A stretch of DNA of 64,000 bases from Theobroma cacao (GCF_000208745.1 NC_030854.1:26828289-26892288); one strand, 5' to 3'; numbered from the stretch's first letter, positions 12,251 through 23,274 are shown. The notes: generated by a model from the letters alone, not told the origin. Numbers and translations are program-made.

Positions 12251-12840
12251 GATTCTAAATTATTTCATTCAAATTCCCCACAATCCCTAAAACATATAAA
12301 AAAGAAAGTAGGCATGTATATAATATCTGGACGACATGATCTTTATCTTATCTCGAGGAACCAACATGCGTTTTTGAACATTAATTGTAAAAGGGGAGAT
12401 AATATATGTGCCAGCCCACAATTTACTGAGATAAACCTTTTTGTATCCATGGAAAACAATAAAAGATGGACTCATTATCTTTTTCCCCATATTTTGTTTA
12501 GCGCCAAAGTGATAAGATTTTCTCCTTATCTGTTTTTTTTTTTAAATTAGGAAATGTTTTATTAACAATGAAATGTATAATTGATATTATTAATTAGAGT
12601 TTAAATTCTATCAAGACTATTTATAAAACCTTATATTTAGTTGTCCGAATGAGTTTTATCGCACTTAATCCCTTGGTTCAATACCTCAAAATACCGCACT
12701 GTCCTTTTTTCTTCAATTTGTTTTTCTTTTAGCATCCTCTCTCCTATTCACCACTTCTATTTTCCTTTCTATATCAATATTTCACCCGCCTCGCCATCCT
12801 TCTCTTCCTATTCTTTGTTTTCAAATTCTTTAATTTTAGG
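12251..12840. other. Unassigned AT-rich stretch
   Basis: No recognised protein, RNA or terminal repeat was found. Two short opposite-strand reading frames overlap at 12287-12550 with no recognised family. It probably lies within the mosaic of elements that split LINE-4. Confidence 0.3.
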
Positions 12841-14105
12841 GTAAAGTACTCTTGACTCTCCTCAATTTTAACCATAATTTTACAAAATAAAACTCAAAAA
12901 GTCCTCTCAAAACTCCTTTAAAGGACATTTTGATCCACTCTTATTTCAAAATAATATTTTTATCCCCTTAACTCTAACACTGGTAATCAATAGTTTAAAA
13001 AATTAGACTTAATACTAGACAAATGTTTTCAAACATAAATACTCTTTATATTATTTTTTGAATTTAAGCATATTCTTTTCTTAAAAAAATCTGCTCAGCC
13101 TTCTTTCAAAAACGTTAATAAGAAAAAAAATTAAAAATTTTGATTTGAAGGCCGATAAATTTGGAGTTGTATCTACCTTTAAAATCATAAACTTTTTTCT
13201 TAAGGTAAAATCTATTGTCATTAAACTCAACAGTTTGAGCAATTTTTTTCATTAAAAAGAATATATTAAAAGTAAATTTTTTGTTCAATGCTGAATATTT
13301 CAAATTTAATGCTGTTGAGTCGAAAGATTAATTTTTTACTCGTGATTACTTATTTTCTTGAAAAATTTTTGTCCAAAATTTGTTCCTTGATATAAGGTGA
13401 CGTAAATTGATTTTGACTTGATTACTATATATCAAAAGTTTAAAGGTTTGATGGCACACTATGTAGTAGGTTTTGTTCTTTATTTATGAGGCTTTAGCTC
13501 TGTTGCATTTTCGTTTTTGATTTCCTAGTTCAGCTTTGCTGTGTTTTTTATTTGGTTGGGGTGACTTTTGCGTTTGATGTAGTGCTTGATGTATAGCTAT
13601 TGGAAAAGGGCTCTTATGGTTGCTTTGAGATTTGATGAGATTTGAGTTTGTATTTGTTGATCAGATTTGGATTTTTAGGTTCTTGTTTCTACTATGGCTA
13701 GTAGCTCTTTATATTTTTTTCATTAAGAAATCAAAGATGCTTTTCAAAAAGAAAAAAAGTTTTGATAAGTTTTTGTTTTTGTCAAATATTGAATTTTATT
13801 AAGTATCAAAGTAAGATAAACAATCGCATTCACAAATATCGTTCTAAAATTTTATTCAATTTTAAGTTTTTTCTTGTTTGTCAAATATTAAAGTGAGTTA
13901 TATTAAGTTTTGGAAGAAAACATGAACAAATTTTTTTAAGAAGGCATTCATGTCCTAAAATATTTATATATTTTTTTAACTACTAACTAACTGTATTAAT
14001 AGTCAAAGGACCAAAAATATTATTTTGAAATAAAAGGGATCAAGGTATCCTTTTGAAGTGTTTTAAATGGGCTATTTGGAGCTAAAAAAAAAATTCCTCA
14101 TGTTA
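12841..14105. mobile_element. Mutator-like element with long TIRs and a LINE 3' tail inside
   Basis: The left arm (12850-13000) and the reverse complement of the right arm (about 13965-14105) share long stretches. TATTTCAAAATAATATTTTT occurs identically in the left arm at about 12943 and in the inverted right arm, with GATCC(A/C) and 'cctttaa' blocks beside it. Arms of about 150 bp around a non-transposase centre fit a non-autonomous MULE. The centre (about 13470-13745) looks like the T-rich 3' tail of a plant LINE, with TATGGCTAGTAGCTCTTTAT. The 9-bp target duplication could not be read with certainty. Confidence 0.6.
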
Positions 14106-14350
14106 GACACATAAGTCTTGTCATTGGTCAATTGTCAATGTTTTCGTTAGTTTGATGACATAGCAATATTTTTAGGGTAATTTTACTCTTTATTAATTTT
14201 AAAAATTACCATTAAAGTATAATTTCTTTATTTTTACAACTTCTTTGTCTCTCTACCCAAGCATGCTCTCTCCATCTCTCACTAAATTGTCTCCATGGCT
14301 AATGGCAGTAGTGGTTAGCAGCAGATGGCATAACAAGTGTCGATCAGATG

Positions 14351-14490
14351 TTCCTTGACCGGATCTTATCGCGAGAACACTAGATTAGACATTTTTCGAC
14401 CGAATCTAGTTGTGGGAACGCCAGATCAAACATTCCCTGACTGGATCCGATCGTGGGAATGCTAGATTTGGCACTCCTCAACTAGAGTCC
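14351..14490. repeat. 41-bp minisatellite, about 3.4 copies
   Basis: Three successive units start at 14351, 14392 and 14433, each exactly 41 bp long. Each carries GACC/GACT, then GGATC or GAATC, then a G(A/T)G(A/G)GAA..C block, then AGAT and a terminal CA. A partial fourth unit starts at 14474. The period is not a multiple of three, so it is unlikely to be coding. It lies directly before a gypsy RNase H fragment. Confidence 0.85.
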
Positions 14491-14750
14491 GTTTGTACCA
14501 TGTTCAGCTAAAAACTATCAAGTCTCAAGCTCTTTCAGATATGTTAGCATATTTTCCACCTCAATTTGAAGAAGTTATTCTTGATGCCATTCCAGTTGAA
14601 TTTCATGAAGAACTATGTTTAGTGAATATAAAAGAAAGAGAGTGGAATATATATTGTGATGGTTCTTCAAACAGTTTTAGAGGAGGTGCTGAAATAGTTC
14701 TTATTCCACTAGGTAGAGAAGATAATTTTTTGATACAAAGTTTCGAGTGA
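14484..14750 (+). pseudogene. Ty3/gypsy RNase H fragment
   Basis: The open reading frame 14493-14750 gives LKTIKSQALSDMLAYFP, which matches the connection/RNase H motif of plant gypsy elements (usually KGQALADFLADHP). Later it gives WNIYCDGSSNSFRGGAEIVL, the start of the second RNase H copy (usually W-x-L-Y-F-D-G-A-S-x-x-x-G-A-G-x-V-L). The expected first catalytic aspartate of C/F-D-G is present. Nothing before or after it is recognisable, so this is a small isolated relic. Confidence 0.75.
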
Positions 14751-15119
14751 ACTTCATCCCATTTAAGTAAAAGTCGCATCTCTTTGGAGGGAAAAGATCT
14801 TTATGTATTGGAAGCATCAAGTTAACCTTTTTTCTTCTTTTGTAAAAAGTCTTTTTTTTCTTTAAAATGTTGCTTTGCTCCAGCCCTTTTTTCTCATCTT
14901 AAAAAGTCCAATTTCTACTCCTTAAAAGCTCAAAGATAAAAGAAATTAGAAGTTGCAGATTTGTAAGTCACGTGCTGATGCCTAGGCATAGAGTAGCTAG
15001 CACTTAGTCTTTGAGCTCTTTGGAATTTGTATGGGGGCATCTCGGTGTCTAGGCACTAAGTGGCCAGTGTCGTGACCCTAGCTTCTTCTTGTTGCCACTA
15101 TGCAAAATCTACTGTAGTA

Positions 15120-15560
15120 TCTTCACTTGTAACACAATTTTCTTCTATTTCAATGCTAAATGGGGCAAAGTGATAAACATGAAAGTTATAGCTCTATCTG
15201 TTAACTTTCTAATGGTCCAAGAATCACGTCAATTGGATTTTTGAAGTGAGAGTTAGCTCAAAATATCGCAGTCTGTTCAGTGAGAGTTTGCACTTAGCCA
15301 TACTTACATAATTCATTGTCGCTTAAGCCCTTTTCATTTGTGGACCTTTAAAAACAAGGAACTAAATCAACAGCGGCTAAAATTACGCATTTTAACATAT
15401 AAATGAACTAAAATAACTGAACTTAAATTGACTCAACATTCTTTTATTAACTTAAGAAAAACAATTAAAACAATTTAAAATCATACTTGAAACTCGAGAA
15501 CTTAGCTATTTTATCACCTAAAGTATGTCAAGATAACTCTATGTAATAGAGTTATCAACT
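15120..15560 (-). repeat. Dispersed non-coding repeat (copy 1)
   Basis: This segment matches 22590-23030. Shared blocks are AAACATGAAAGTT, then AAGAATCACGTC and ATTGG, followed about 250 bp later by AACTCTAT(G/A)TAATA(G/A)AGTTAT. Read on the minus strand it begins TGATAACTCTATTACATAG, an LTR-like TG start. The parent family was not identified beyond being a common plant LTR-type repeat. It truncates the LINE RT that begins at about 15580. Confidence 0.55.
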
Positions 15561-15579
15561 CTCCTGGCCCCTTGTTAAA

Positions 15580-16234
15580 ATTGAGGTCTTTAACTTTATC
15601 ACTAAATTTATGTCAACCATTAAATTGGAAAAGGCCTTAACTGTTCTTTTATCTCTCTTATCCCTAAAATGACTAATCCCATAACTTTGAGAAAGTATAA
15701 GCTGATTAGTCTAATGAATTCTCTATGTAAAATTCTAGCCAAGTTTCTAGCTAATCAACTCAAGAGACTCATTTCATGGTGATAAAAGATACTCAATCAA
15801 CATTTATCAGTGGTTGTCAAATCATGGACAACATCATGTTGGCAAATGAGATGATTCATAGCATGAAAAAAGGTTTTCATAACAGAAGTGGTATTGTTCT
15901 AAAATTAGACTTTGAGAAAGCTTTCAACTGTTTTGATTGGAATTTTCTCATATGTATTTTGGAGGCCATGGGTTTTGGATATAGATGGAGGTCTTGGATT
16001 TATGAGTGTATTTCCATAGCTTGGGTTTCTATCCTTATTAATGGTTTAGCTACTTTAGAATTTCCAATGAAAAGAAGTCTTCGTTAAGTGATCCTTTATC
16101 ACATTTTCTCTTTATTATGGCCATTGAGGTATTACATTTACTTTTCCTTAGAGTTGAATCTTTTTAGTTATTTTGTGGTATCTCTTTATCTGCTTTTGAT
16201 CTCTTTATCTTTTATTTTCAATTTGCCAACTATT
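15580..16234 (+). pseudogene. LINE-4 reverse transcriptase fragment (fingers/palm)
   Basis: The plus strand contains SFISLIPKMTNP, then LRKYKLISLMNSLCKILAKF (near 15640-15750), matching the I-x-L-I-P-K and R-P-I-S-L motifs of plant LINE RT. After a frameshift the frame at 15776-16084 gives FISGCQIMDNIMLANEMIHS and LDFEKAFNCFDWNFL, the motif with the first catalytic aspartate. A further shift gives SDPLSHFLFIMAIEVLHLLF. The text then stops just where F-A-D-D is expected (FQFAN at about 16215-16230), because a gypsy-like LTR begins there. Multiple frame breaks show a dead copy. Confidence 0.8.
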
Positions 16235-16664
16235 GTAACGTGCGGGTCCGGGAACTCGATCGCTAGACGTAGTTAACTTGGGGAGTCGCCACCAATCTTT
16301 TTTATTTAGGTGTGATTGGTCACCTATTAACTCGATTCAAATCGACGAAATTCTAAATTAATTTTAAGTCCGTCGAAAGAACGAGAACTGGTCTACGTTT
16401 TTTGGTCAAAGTTGGGTTCGGGAGTACGGTTACGCACAGAGAAGGATTAGCACCCCTATGACGCCCGTTACAGGAATGGTACCATTCAATCACGTGTTAT
16501 CTTAACGCATTGATTTGTTTTTATGTTCCCTTAATTATTATTTATTAAAATATTTTATTCGACTTTTACGAATTTGACGCGCATGTGATGCGATTGTGTA
16601 ATGCATGGCATAGAATCGAGATAATGCCAAACGAATACCTTTGATTGAGGATATTTCCCAAATC

Positions 16665-17710
16665 CGCCCATCATGCTAGTGGGATCCGGAGATATCCTCT
16701 CACTTAGAGAATTACTCGAAAGACTCGCCTTCGTAAGCTTAACGAGTAAATCCCATCATTAGGGTTATCGTATTTTTTTTTTCAAAAAAATAATGTTTTC
16801 ATGAACATGAACCTATTACAAGCAAAAACCTTTTTATTAAAGATATTTCTCGAGCCCTCCCATCATACTGGTGGGACCCGGGGACATCCTTTCACCTAGG
16901 GAGTTTTTCGAGAGAAACTCGCCTTCGCAAGATCTTCGAAAAATCCCATCATTAGGATAGTCTTTTGTGAGTAAAAAAAATGGTATTTTCGTGAATGCAA
17001 ATCTTAATATGGGTAGAAGCCTTTTATTAAAAATATTTCTCCGAATCCTCCCATCATACTAGTGGGATCCGGAGGTATCTTCTCACCTAGGGAGTTTACT
17101 GAAGAAACTCGCCTTCGCAAGCTTCCTCGTAAAGTCTCATCATTGAGATTTAGACCCTGTACACAGAATATATCTATATGCCATGACATTTAACAATGCG
17201 ACCATGATACGTGATGCACTCGTAGGTTTTATGTTCGTTTCTTATTTTTTACGAAATTTACTACTTTTTCTTCGTGTACGTGTTTATTATAAACAAATAA
17301 TTTTCATTTATTGATTGTTGTTGTATAACCATTTCTATGTCGATATATATTTTACTATGTAAGTACTTATTTATTATACGAAACTCCAAAATCAAATTTT
17401 TAGACTAAGTATTTTTTATTATCTGTAATTATTGTTATTTATGCATATGTGTTTTCTACTTTTGTATTATTGTGATTAACAAATTTATTGTTATCATTAA
17501 TTTCTTATTTATCTTGTTTTGTATATTTTGATTAATTGGTGATTGAATATATAATTTTTATTTTATTTAAAATTAGGAACATTGGAATTTCAAATTAGGA
17601 CCTTCCCATCGTACTGGTGGAGTCTTAATCGAAAACCCTAACCTAGGGAAGTTTACTTGGAATTACGACTTGTCGCGCTCCAAATGGACATCCCATCATC
17701 GGTATTGATT
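16665..17710. repeat. Array of about 190-bp units within the LTR
   Basis: A block reading CCCATCAT(G/A)CT(A/G)GTGGGA...CTCGCCTTCG(T/C)AAG...CCCATCATTAGG begins at about 16667, 16862, 17050 and 17605. The first three steps are about 190 bp; the last gap is about 557 bp, close to three periods, suggesting lost or eroded units. Each unit starts and ends with a copy of CCCATCAT. No reading frame is kept. Confidence 0.8.
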
Positions 17711-18898
17711 CCAAATCAAACATTATATTTTCCTACTTAATAATTTCAAACTAAGTCTTCTTATTATTTTTATTTTATTTTTATTTCTATTTATTTATTT
17801 ATTGATTATTTTTTTTTAGACCAAACCTTGAATCTTTCCCAACTATAAATATTGATCCAAAATATATACTTTATTATTATTATTGTCATTCCCCTACATA
17901 TGTTATTATTATATATTTTTTACAAAAAAATGAACTAAACTTTCCTTTATCAAAAATATTTTTATTATTCTAAATTTATGTTCTTTATAACTATGCATTT
18001 TTGCTATTTTTTATTATTACAATTATTTTTTGATTGATTTTTTGTTTGTTTTTATTTTCTTAACACTAAAATAGACATTCATATTTTATATATATTCCTT
18101 TCCTAGAAAAATAAATACATTTTAATTAAGATGGGCTAGACCCAATATCAACTAAAACAAACCCAAGCAAAAGAGAAGAGTTGTACCTTATTGGGTTGAG
18201 ATTGGCCCAATTCGAAGACCCACAAAAAGCCCAAGTCTACTGCACTGGATCTGACTTCAAAGGTCCACTAAACTGAGCCCAAAACGCACCATTTGGAGTG
18301 TTAGTTTGGCAGCTTGTAATCCTCCAAAACGGTGTCGTTTTGAAGACCCTAAACCTAAGTATTTAAGCTTTCTTTTTTTTCTTCTCCTCTCATTTTCTAC
18401 CTTCTTTTCTCTCTCTAGCCGTAACCATCTTTGCCTTCTCTCTAAAATTTTCTCTCTCTCTCTCTCTTTCTCTTGTGGCCAGCAAAAGCTTTTCTCCTTC
18501 TCTTCTTGTCGCCGGCGTCTCTCATTCCCTTCTCTTTCTTTTTTTTTTCTTCTTGCTCTCTTCCTCTTGGCTTTTCGCCCTTCTCTCTTCGTCGGTCTCT
18601 CACCGCCGGCTAGATCTCATACAACCAGATCTGGCCGATCGGATCTCCTTTTTTTTTTTTGCTCTTTTTTTTTTGTGTTGTGGTTTTGTGGATCAGGTTG
18701 CTAGAAAACTTAGGATTTTTTTTATTTTTTTCGTAAGTTTCGGTTGTTTGAAGAAAAATGGGATTTTTTTTTGTTGTTGTTGGGTTTGATTTTTTTTTTT
18801 TAAGGTTCGGTCCTTTGTTTTTGGATCTAGGTTTTTTTTTTAAATCCCCCCCCTTTTAAGAATTAGATTGTCAAAAAATTTGGACAATCCAGAGGTGA

Positions 18899-18924
18899 AA
18901 TCATACTCTTCTGAGCATGATTTC
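18899..18924. other. Perfect-looking hairpin in the LTR 3' part
   Basis: AAATCATACTC and GAGCATGATTT flank a short TTCT loop, giving an 11-bp stem with one mismatch. It is followed by a GC-rich conserved-looking stretch. It could form an RNA stem in an LTR transcript, but it is too short to assign a role. Confidence 0.5.
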
Positions 18925-19141
18925 ATAATGCTCTGGCAAACAAAAGGGGTTGGTAGCCGAAGGTGACCACTCCTCCCCCAAATCCTGCTGCCTTTCAGGG
19001 GCATTCATGCTCTGTAATGATGGACTGGGGAAGTTGTTGAGCACACGCTTAGTCCTTTCCTGTTCATCCATTTTTTTTATTTTTCAATTTATTTCTTATT
19101 TTTATTTGTTGGTTTTTTTATTATTATATTATTTTTATATC

Positions 19142-19168
19142 ATATATATATATATATATATATATATA
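19142..19168. repeat. (AT)n microsatellite
   Basis: About 13 AT units lie between the gypsy-like LTR and the resumed LINE RT fragment. Confidence 0.9.
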
Positions 19169-19345
19169 AATGGTGTCTACACCAACAATACTATCATTTT
19201 TATGGATTTGGATCCTCTTTGTCCCACCTTTTTGAGACATATTCTCCACTGTTTCGAAGTTACATCTAGTTTGAGAATTAATTTCAGCAAAATCTTGTGC
19301 TTTTTCAGTGGGAAAATGAAGAAAGAATTTATGAGGCAACACTTT
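19165..19345 (+). pseudogene. LINE-4 RT fragment after the LTR insertion
   Basis: The frame gives NNTIIFMDLDPLC, then LRHILHCFEVTSSLRINFSK. This is the palm segment after F-A-D-D in plant LINEs (usually A-D-D-T-I-x-F ... F-E-x-x-S-G-L-x-x-N-x-x-K-S). The catalytic D-D is read as N-N. It continues the RT that broke off at 16234, which supports a single LINE split by the LTR. Confidence 0.75.
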
Positions 19346-20177
19346 TAGAGGCAGGGCAAACAAAGGTTCGAGAAGATGCACCTGAAGAAGTTGAGCAAAA
19401 GGTCACCTTGGAAGAGATTGAGGCCACCATCATAAGAACCTCACTCTAGCATATCTATTAAGACCTAAAACTTGGCCTGCTATACCTACCAGTCGCTTCC
19501 CACCCACTTAAAGCCACCCCATTAGCTTCACCCCAAAACCAACTAACCTCACCTTAGGACCCTTGATTTCAAATCATTACTTAATTCATTTGTTTTTAAG
19601 GTGTCTTACTTTCTAATTTTCTAACATTTTGTAAAAAGTCTTCTTTTTTTTTTATGTAAAAAAAGAAAGCATTTGAATTAACCTTGCTTTATTTTTAACC
19701 CTTTTTTTGATTATGACAAAAAAATGGATAATCAAAAAAGGGAGAAAAACTACATAGGTGCTTGTGATTAATTTAAATATTTTTAACCTTTTGAAGCTTT
19801 ACAATTGTGGATATGTTGGATATGCAAATTGTGTTAATTTTCGATATGTTGAATATGCAAATTATGTTGAAATATGAATGTGGTATGTAATTGAGTATTT
19901 GAAGTTGCCTATACTTGTAAATTTTCTTGAAATGCAAGGGGATAGCCCTAATTATAAGGGAAACTCTTGCAAAATTTTTAAAAAAATTAGATGCACTCAT
20001 TAAGGTGGAGCAATTCCCAATTTGCATAAAAGACTTCAAAATTTTGAAATATACTTAAAGTGTTCATACATTACTCTTTGCAATAGTAAATAAATTATGA
20101 ACATACTTAACATACTTTAAAAGACATTATACATTTAAATCCAGGGGTGTTTTGTCATCATAAAAAAAAGGTAAGAT
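19346..20177. other. Unassigned sequence
   Basis: A short plus-strand run near 19380-19445 is rich in Glu/Val/Thr codons, with EEVEQKVTLEEIEATII, but no family is recognised. A C-rich segment follows at 19480-19560, then AT-rich sequence. No terminal repeats were identified. Confidence 0.3.
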
Positions 20178-20359
20178 TGTTAACTCCATATGTTTTTTAT
20201 GATAACAAAACATTCATTTTCTTCAAGTCTAACTATGTTACTTGAGTGTGTAAGGGTAAAATTGGTATTTTATTGTATATCTTACACCCCAAATACCTTA
20301 AGATAAGTTTCAAGTTCAAAAAAAGTGATTCAAGCAAGTTAAAGGGTATTTTGTGAAGT

Positions 20360-20923
20360 TTAATCGATTAACATAACACTTTAATTAATTAATCAAGCTT
20401 GGAAGAAAGGTTTAGAACTTCAAAGAAGATTTTAATCAATTAACACAAGGATTAATCGATTAAAAAGGTGTTTGAAGAGATATTGGGGCTTAATGAACAA
20501 GTTTAATCAATTAACACCAAGGTTTAATTGATTAATAAGCTTGGAAAAGGATTTAAAGCTTCATGGAACACTTTAATCAATCAACCATACGGTTTAATCA
20601 ATTAAAGTAGCAATAGAAGGCACTTTAGAGCTTTAAAGTGAATATTACTCATTTAACATAAGGTTTAATCGATTAACAAGGGTTTATAAGGAATTTAACC
20701 GGTTAAAAGGAAGATTAATTGATTACAAGATGACCGTTGGAAGGCACCACTTGAAAAAATTTGAATTCAAAAAGACTTTAATCGGTTAAAAATTAGAATA
20801 ATCGATTAAAGAGGACACAGAGAAGTTTTAGTCGGTTAAAGCCAAGATTAATCGATTAACATGAAGAAAATGGAGATAGTGCATAAAGACTTTAATTGAT
20901 TAAAGCTCACTTTAATCGATTAA
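20360..20923. promoter_or_regulatory. Array of nine paired 12-bp palindromes, 20-21 bp apart
   Basis: Copies of TTAATCGATTAA or near variants (TTAATCAATTAA, TTAATTGATTAA, TTAACCGGTTAA) occur in pairs. Centres are at 20365/20386, 20437/20457, 20508/20529, 20578/20599, 20650/20670, 20700/20720, 20783/20803, 20833/20853 and 20897/20917. Spacing within pairs is 20 or 21 bp in all nine. The first five pairs repeat every 70-72 bp. The linkers differ. Two-turn spacing of dyads would suit a dimeric DNA-binding protein, but that function is inference. Confidence 0.75.
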
Positions 20924-21384
20924 ACAAGCTAGTTAACCAGAGTTAAAGTATCGCAAAAGGACAAAAAAAAGGGGCAAATCTTACCTAGCCTCTCCCTAAT
21001 GGCTAGAATTCACCTTCTATGTTTAAAAAATGTCCCAAACAATCAAAAATCAAAAGCAAATGTTCCAAGAGCAAGAATTGAGCTTAGAGGTATCTTAGAG
21101 TTTTCTCTTTATTGTGCTTCACTCTTATCTTTGTAAAAGAGTTTTGAGCTTAACTTTATACATCTTAGATCAGCTAAGTGATCAATTATACTTTATCTTT
21201 TTTGTATTCTTTGTTTACTTAAAGTGTGAGAAACACTCAAAGGGGTAGACTAAGCTTAGGAAAGCTTAGGGAATCTTGTAAGAGTTTTGAGCCTAGGTTA
21301 GAAGCTCACCTAGTAAAATCTTGATGAAAGTTGTCAATTCTATTAGTTTAGTGAAGTTGGGTTGAAAATCCTTTTGTTAAATTT

Positions 21385-23030
21385 ATTTCACGCAACTGTA
21401 CGTATCGTAACAAGTAATATAGAGGTAAATAGAATGTCCAATCCCACAAGGAATTGCACAAATTTAAGCTAAGTACTAAAACTCTAGGAATCTAATTTTA
21501 TCCAAGTAATCAAAATTAAATGATTAATTAAAAGAAATTTGAACTAACAAACTAAAACTAATAATTGAATGACAAAATTTACTAGAAAAGCAATTGATTA
21601 AAAGCCTAAGATTATGATATCCGTCAACATTTCATTTGAATTCTCTCTCTCTCTCTCTCTCTAAACTTATTCAATAAATTGAGTTGTTAACCTAGAGTCT
21701 CAAGCTATCTACATGTCTCTATCAAGATGCTCATAAAAATATCTATCTCAATTAATTCACTATATATCTATGTAAATTCATCTGAAGACAAATTCATTAA
21801 GTTTGTGTTCTAATTTTGGCTACATGCAGCACATAGTTATATGTCTATCTTATATGCAAATCAAATCACCTAATCAATTAAGTGATATTGAACACATGGT
21901 ATTCTATTGATGGCCTAATCTAAACTCCCGTTGTCAAGTTTTATTTAGATATCCAAATCAATCTAATTAGTGATCAAGAAATTAGAAGCATTAAATACAA
22001 AATTGGAATTAACAACTCATATTCCATTGAAAATAAGCAAAAGAGAAATTAAAAATCCAAATTACATGTTGAGTTCAACCATAATACTAGAAAAGGTAAA
22101 TTACTTCATAATATCTATAGAAAACACCTTCCAAAGAAGATTAACCATTAATCCAAGTCAAAAAAAAAAAGAGAAAAACAAAAGTAGAGAGAGAAACTAA
22201 GAATTGAAGCCGTTAAATCTCAAATCTTCCTTGAATTCTCTTATTTTCATGCTTTACTTTTAACCTTTTTTTGTCCATAATAGTTTCTCTCTATCTCCCC
22301 TCGAAAAGCTCTAAAAAAGGCCCTTTAAATACTCCTAAAAAAAAACCCTAGAATTAAAATCCTGTAAAAACACATTTTTGGAAACACATCCAACACCACG
22401 ACCTTAGTCACACCGCGGCACCATACCCTCAAGTGATGATTGGGAGCATGGATCATCACTAGCGCCATGGCGCTCCTATCTCTAGTTTACAATGGTGCTC
22501 TACTGCCTCTTGGCATCGCAGCCTTGAGCAAGTCAAGGCCGTAGCCTTCACCTACACATGTTGCCTTGCGTAGAAACTACAACAATCTAGTCTCTTCCAA
22601 TGTTATTTACACCTCAATCTTACCCGAACTAAATAAAGTGGTAAACATGAAAGTTGTAGCCCTGTCTACTATCTTTCAATAGCTTAAGAATCACGTCTAT
22701 TGGGTTTCTGTAGCAAAAGTTATGCTTAAAATACTTCAACATATGCAAATAAAGCTATCACATATTTGCACGGATTATCATCAAATAAAGCCATTTCATA
22801 AAATTTCTTACAAAAACAATAAAAGATATCAGTAATAACTAAACTTAAAGTAACTTAAAGAAATATAACATAAAATTAAACTAAAATAACTTAAATTAAA
22901 TTACTCAAGATGCATTTAACTTTGTTAAGAAAATTACTAAAATATTAAAATTTTGGACCTAGAATCTCAAAGACTTAGCTACTTAAGTCCAAAATGTGAC
23001 AAAATAACTCTATATAATAAAGTTATATAG
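21385..23030 (-). repeat. Nested non-coding repeat in the LTR (copy 2 of dispersed repeat)
   Basis: It interrupts the Copia-A-type LTR between GGTTGAAAATCC (21360) and AATCAAGG (23045). The left end has CACGCAACTGTACGTATCG and CAATCCCACAAGGAATTGC, a signature of common plant LTR-type repeats. The right 440 bp match 15120-15560. Inside are a (TC)n run at 21642-21662 and a GC-richer patch at 22390-22560. No coding region was recognised. Confidence 0.55.
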
Positions 23031-23274
23031 TCCTTTATTGGAAAATCAAGGTAATGTATGTAGGTCAAGGGGACCAAACCATGCCGAACCATCATAAATA
23101 TTTGTATTTTGTCAATGTCTCTTTATCCTCTCTTTTCTTGGTGTCTTTTTGCCTTAATAAGTTTTAAACTTTTTTGAAAATCCTTCAAAAGTTTTTTAAC
23201 CTTAGGAGTTTCCTTCAGATTTTTAAAAAAAATGCTATTCACCCCTCTTTAGCACTCCATTGAGACGAACAACA

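Larger units (their letters stand above)
16235..19060 (+). mobile_element. Long gypsy-like LTR (solo) inserted in LINE-4 RT
   Basis: The segment starts at TGTAACGTGCGGGTCCGGG, exactly where the LINE RT text breaks, and the same RT text resumes at about 19165. Near the start it has GGGGAGTCGCCACCAATC, typical of large plant gypsy LTRs. Near 18330 it has AAAACGGTGTCGTTTTG, a promoter-like palindrome often seen in such LTRs, followed by TATTTAAGC and a long CT-rich leader (18367-18480). It holds a repeat array at 16665-17710. No coding domain was recognised inside. The right boundary is approximate, since no clean target duplication was found. Confidence 0.5.
20178..23274 (+). mobile_element. 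LTR of a Copia-A-related family, split by a nested repeat
   Basis: The start TGTTAACTCCATATGTTTTT (20178) matches the starts of the Copia-A LTRs at 40728 and 45611. The end (about 23230-23274) shares TGCTATTCACCCCTCTTTAG and a terminal ...ACA with them. Between these lies GTTGAAAATCC..T shared with 50795. A nested repeat (about 21385-23030) splits the LTR. The U3-like part carries nine palindrome pairs. No target duplication was found, so it may be a truncated element rather than a clean solo LTR. Confidence 0.7.

Noticed and set aside
18306..18789. Long overlapping plus-strand reading frames rich in Ser, Phe and Leu
   Set aside because: They come from the CT- and T-rich leader of the gypsy-like LTR. 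The composition is low-complexity and there is no recognisable domain.
20360..20923. CRISPR-like array
   Set aside because: The repeated unit is a 12-bp palindrome in pairs with irregular inter-pair distances, in a plant LTR. There are no spacers of constant length and no cas-like genes.
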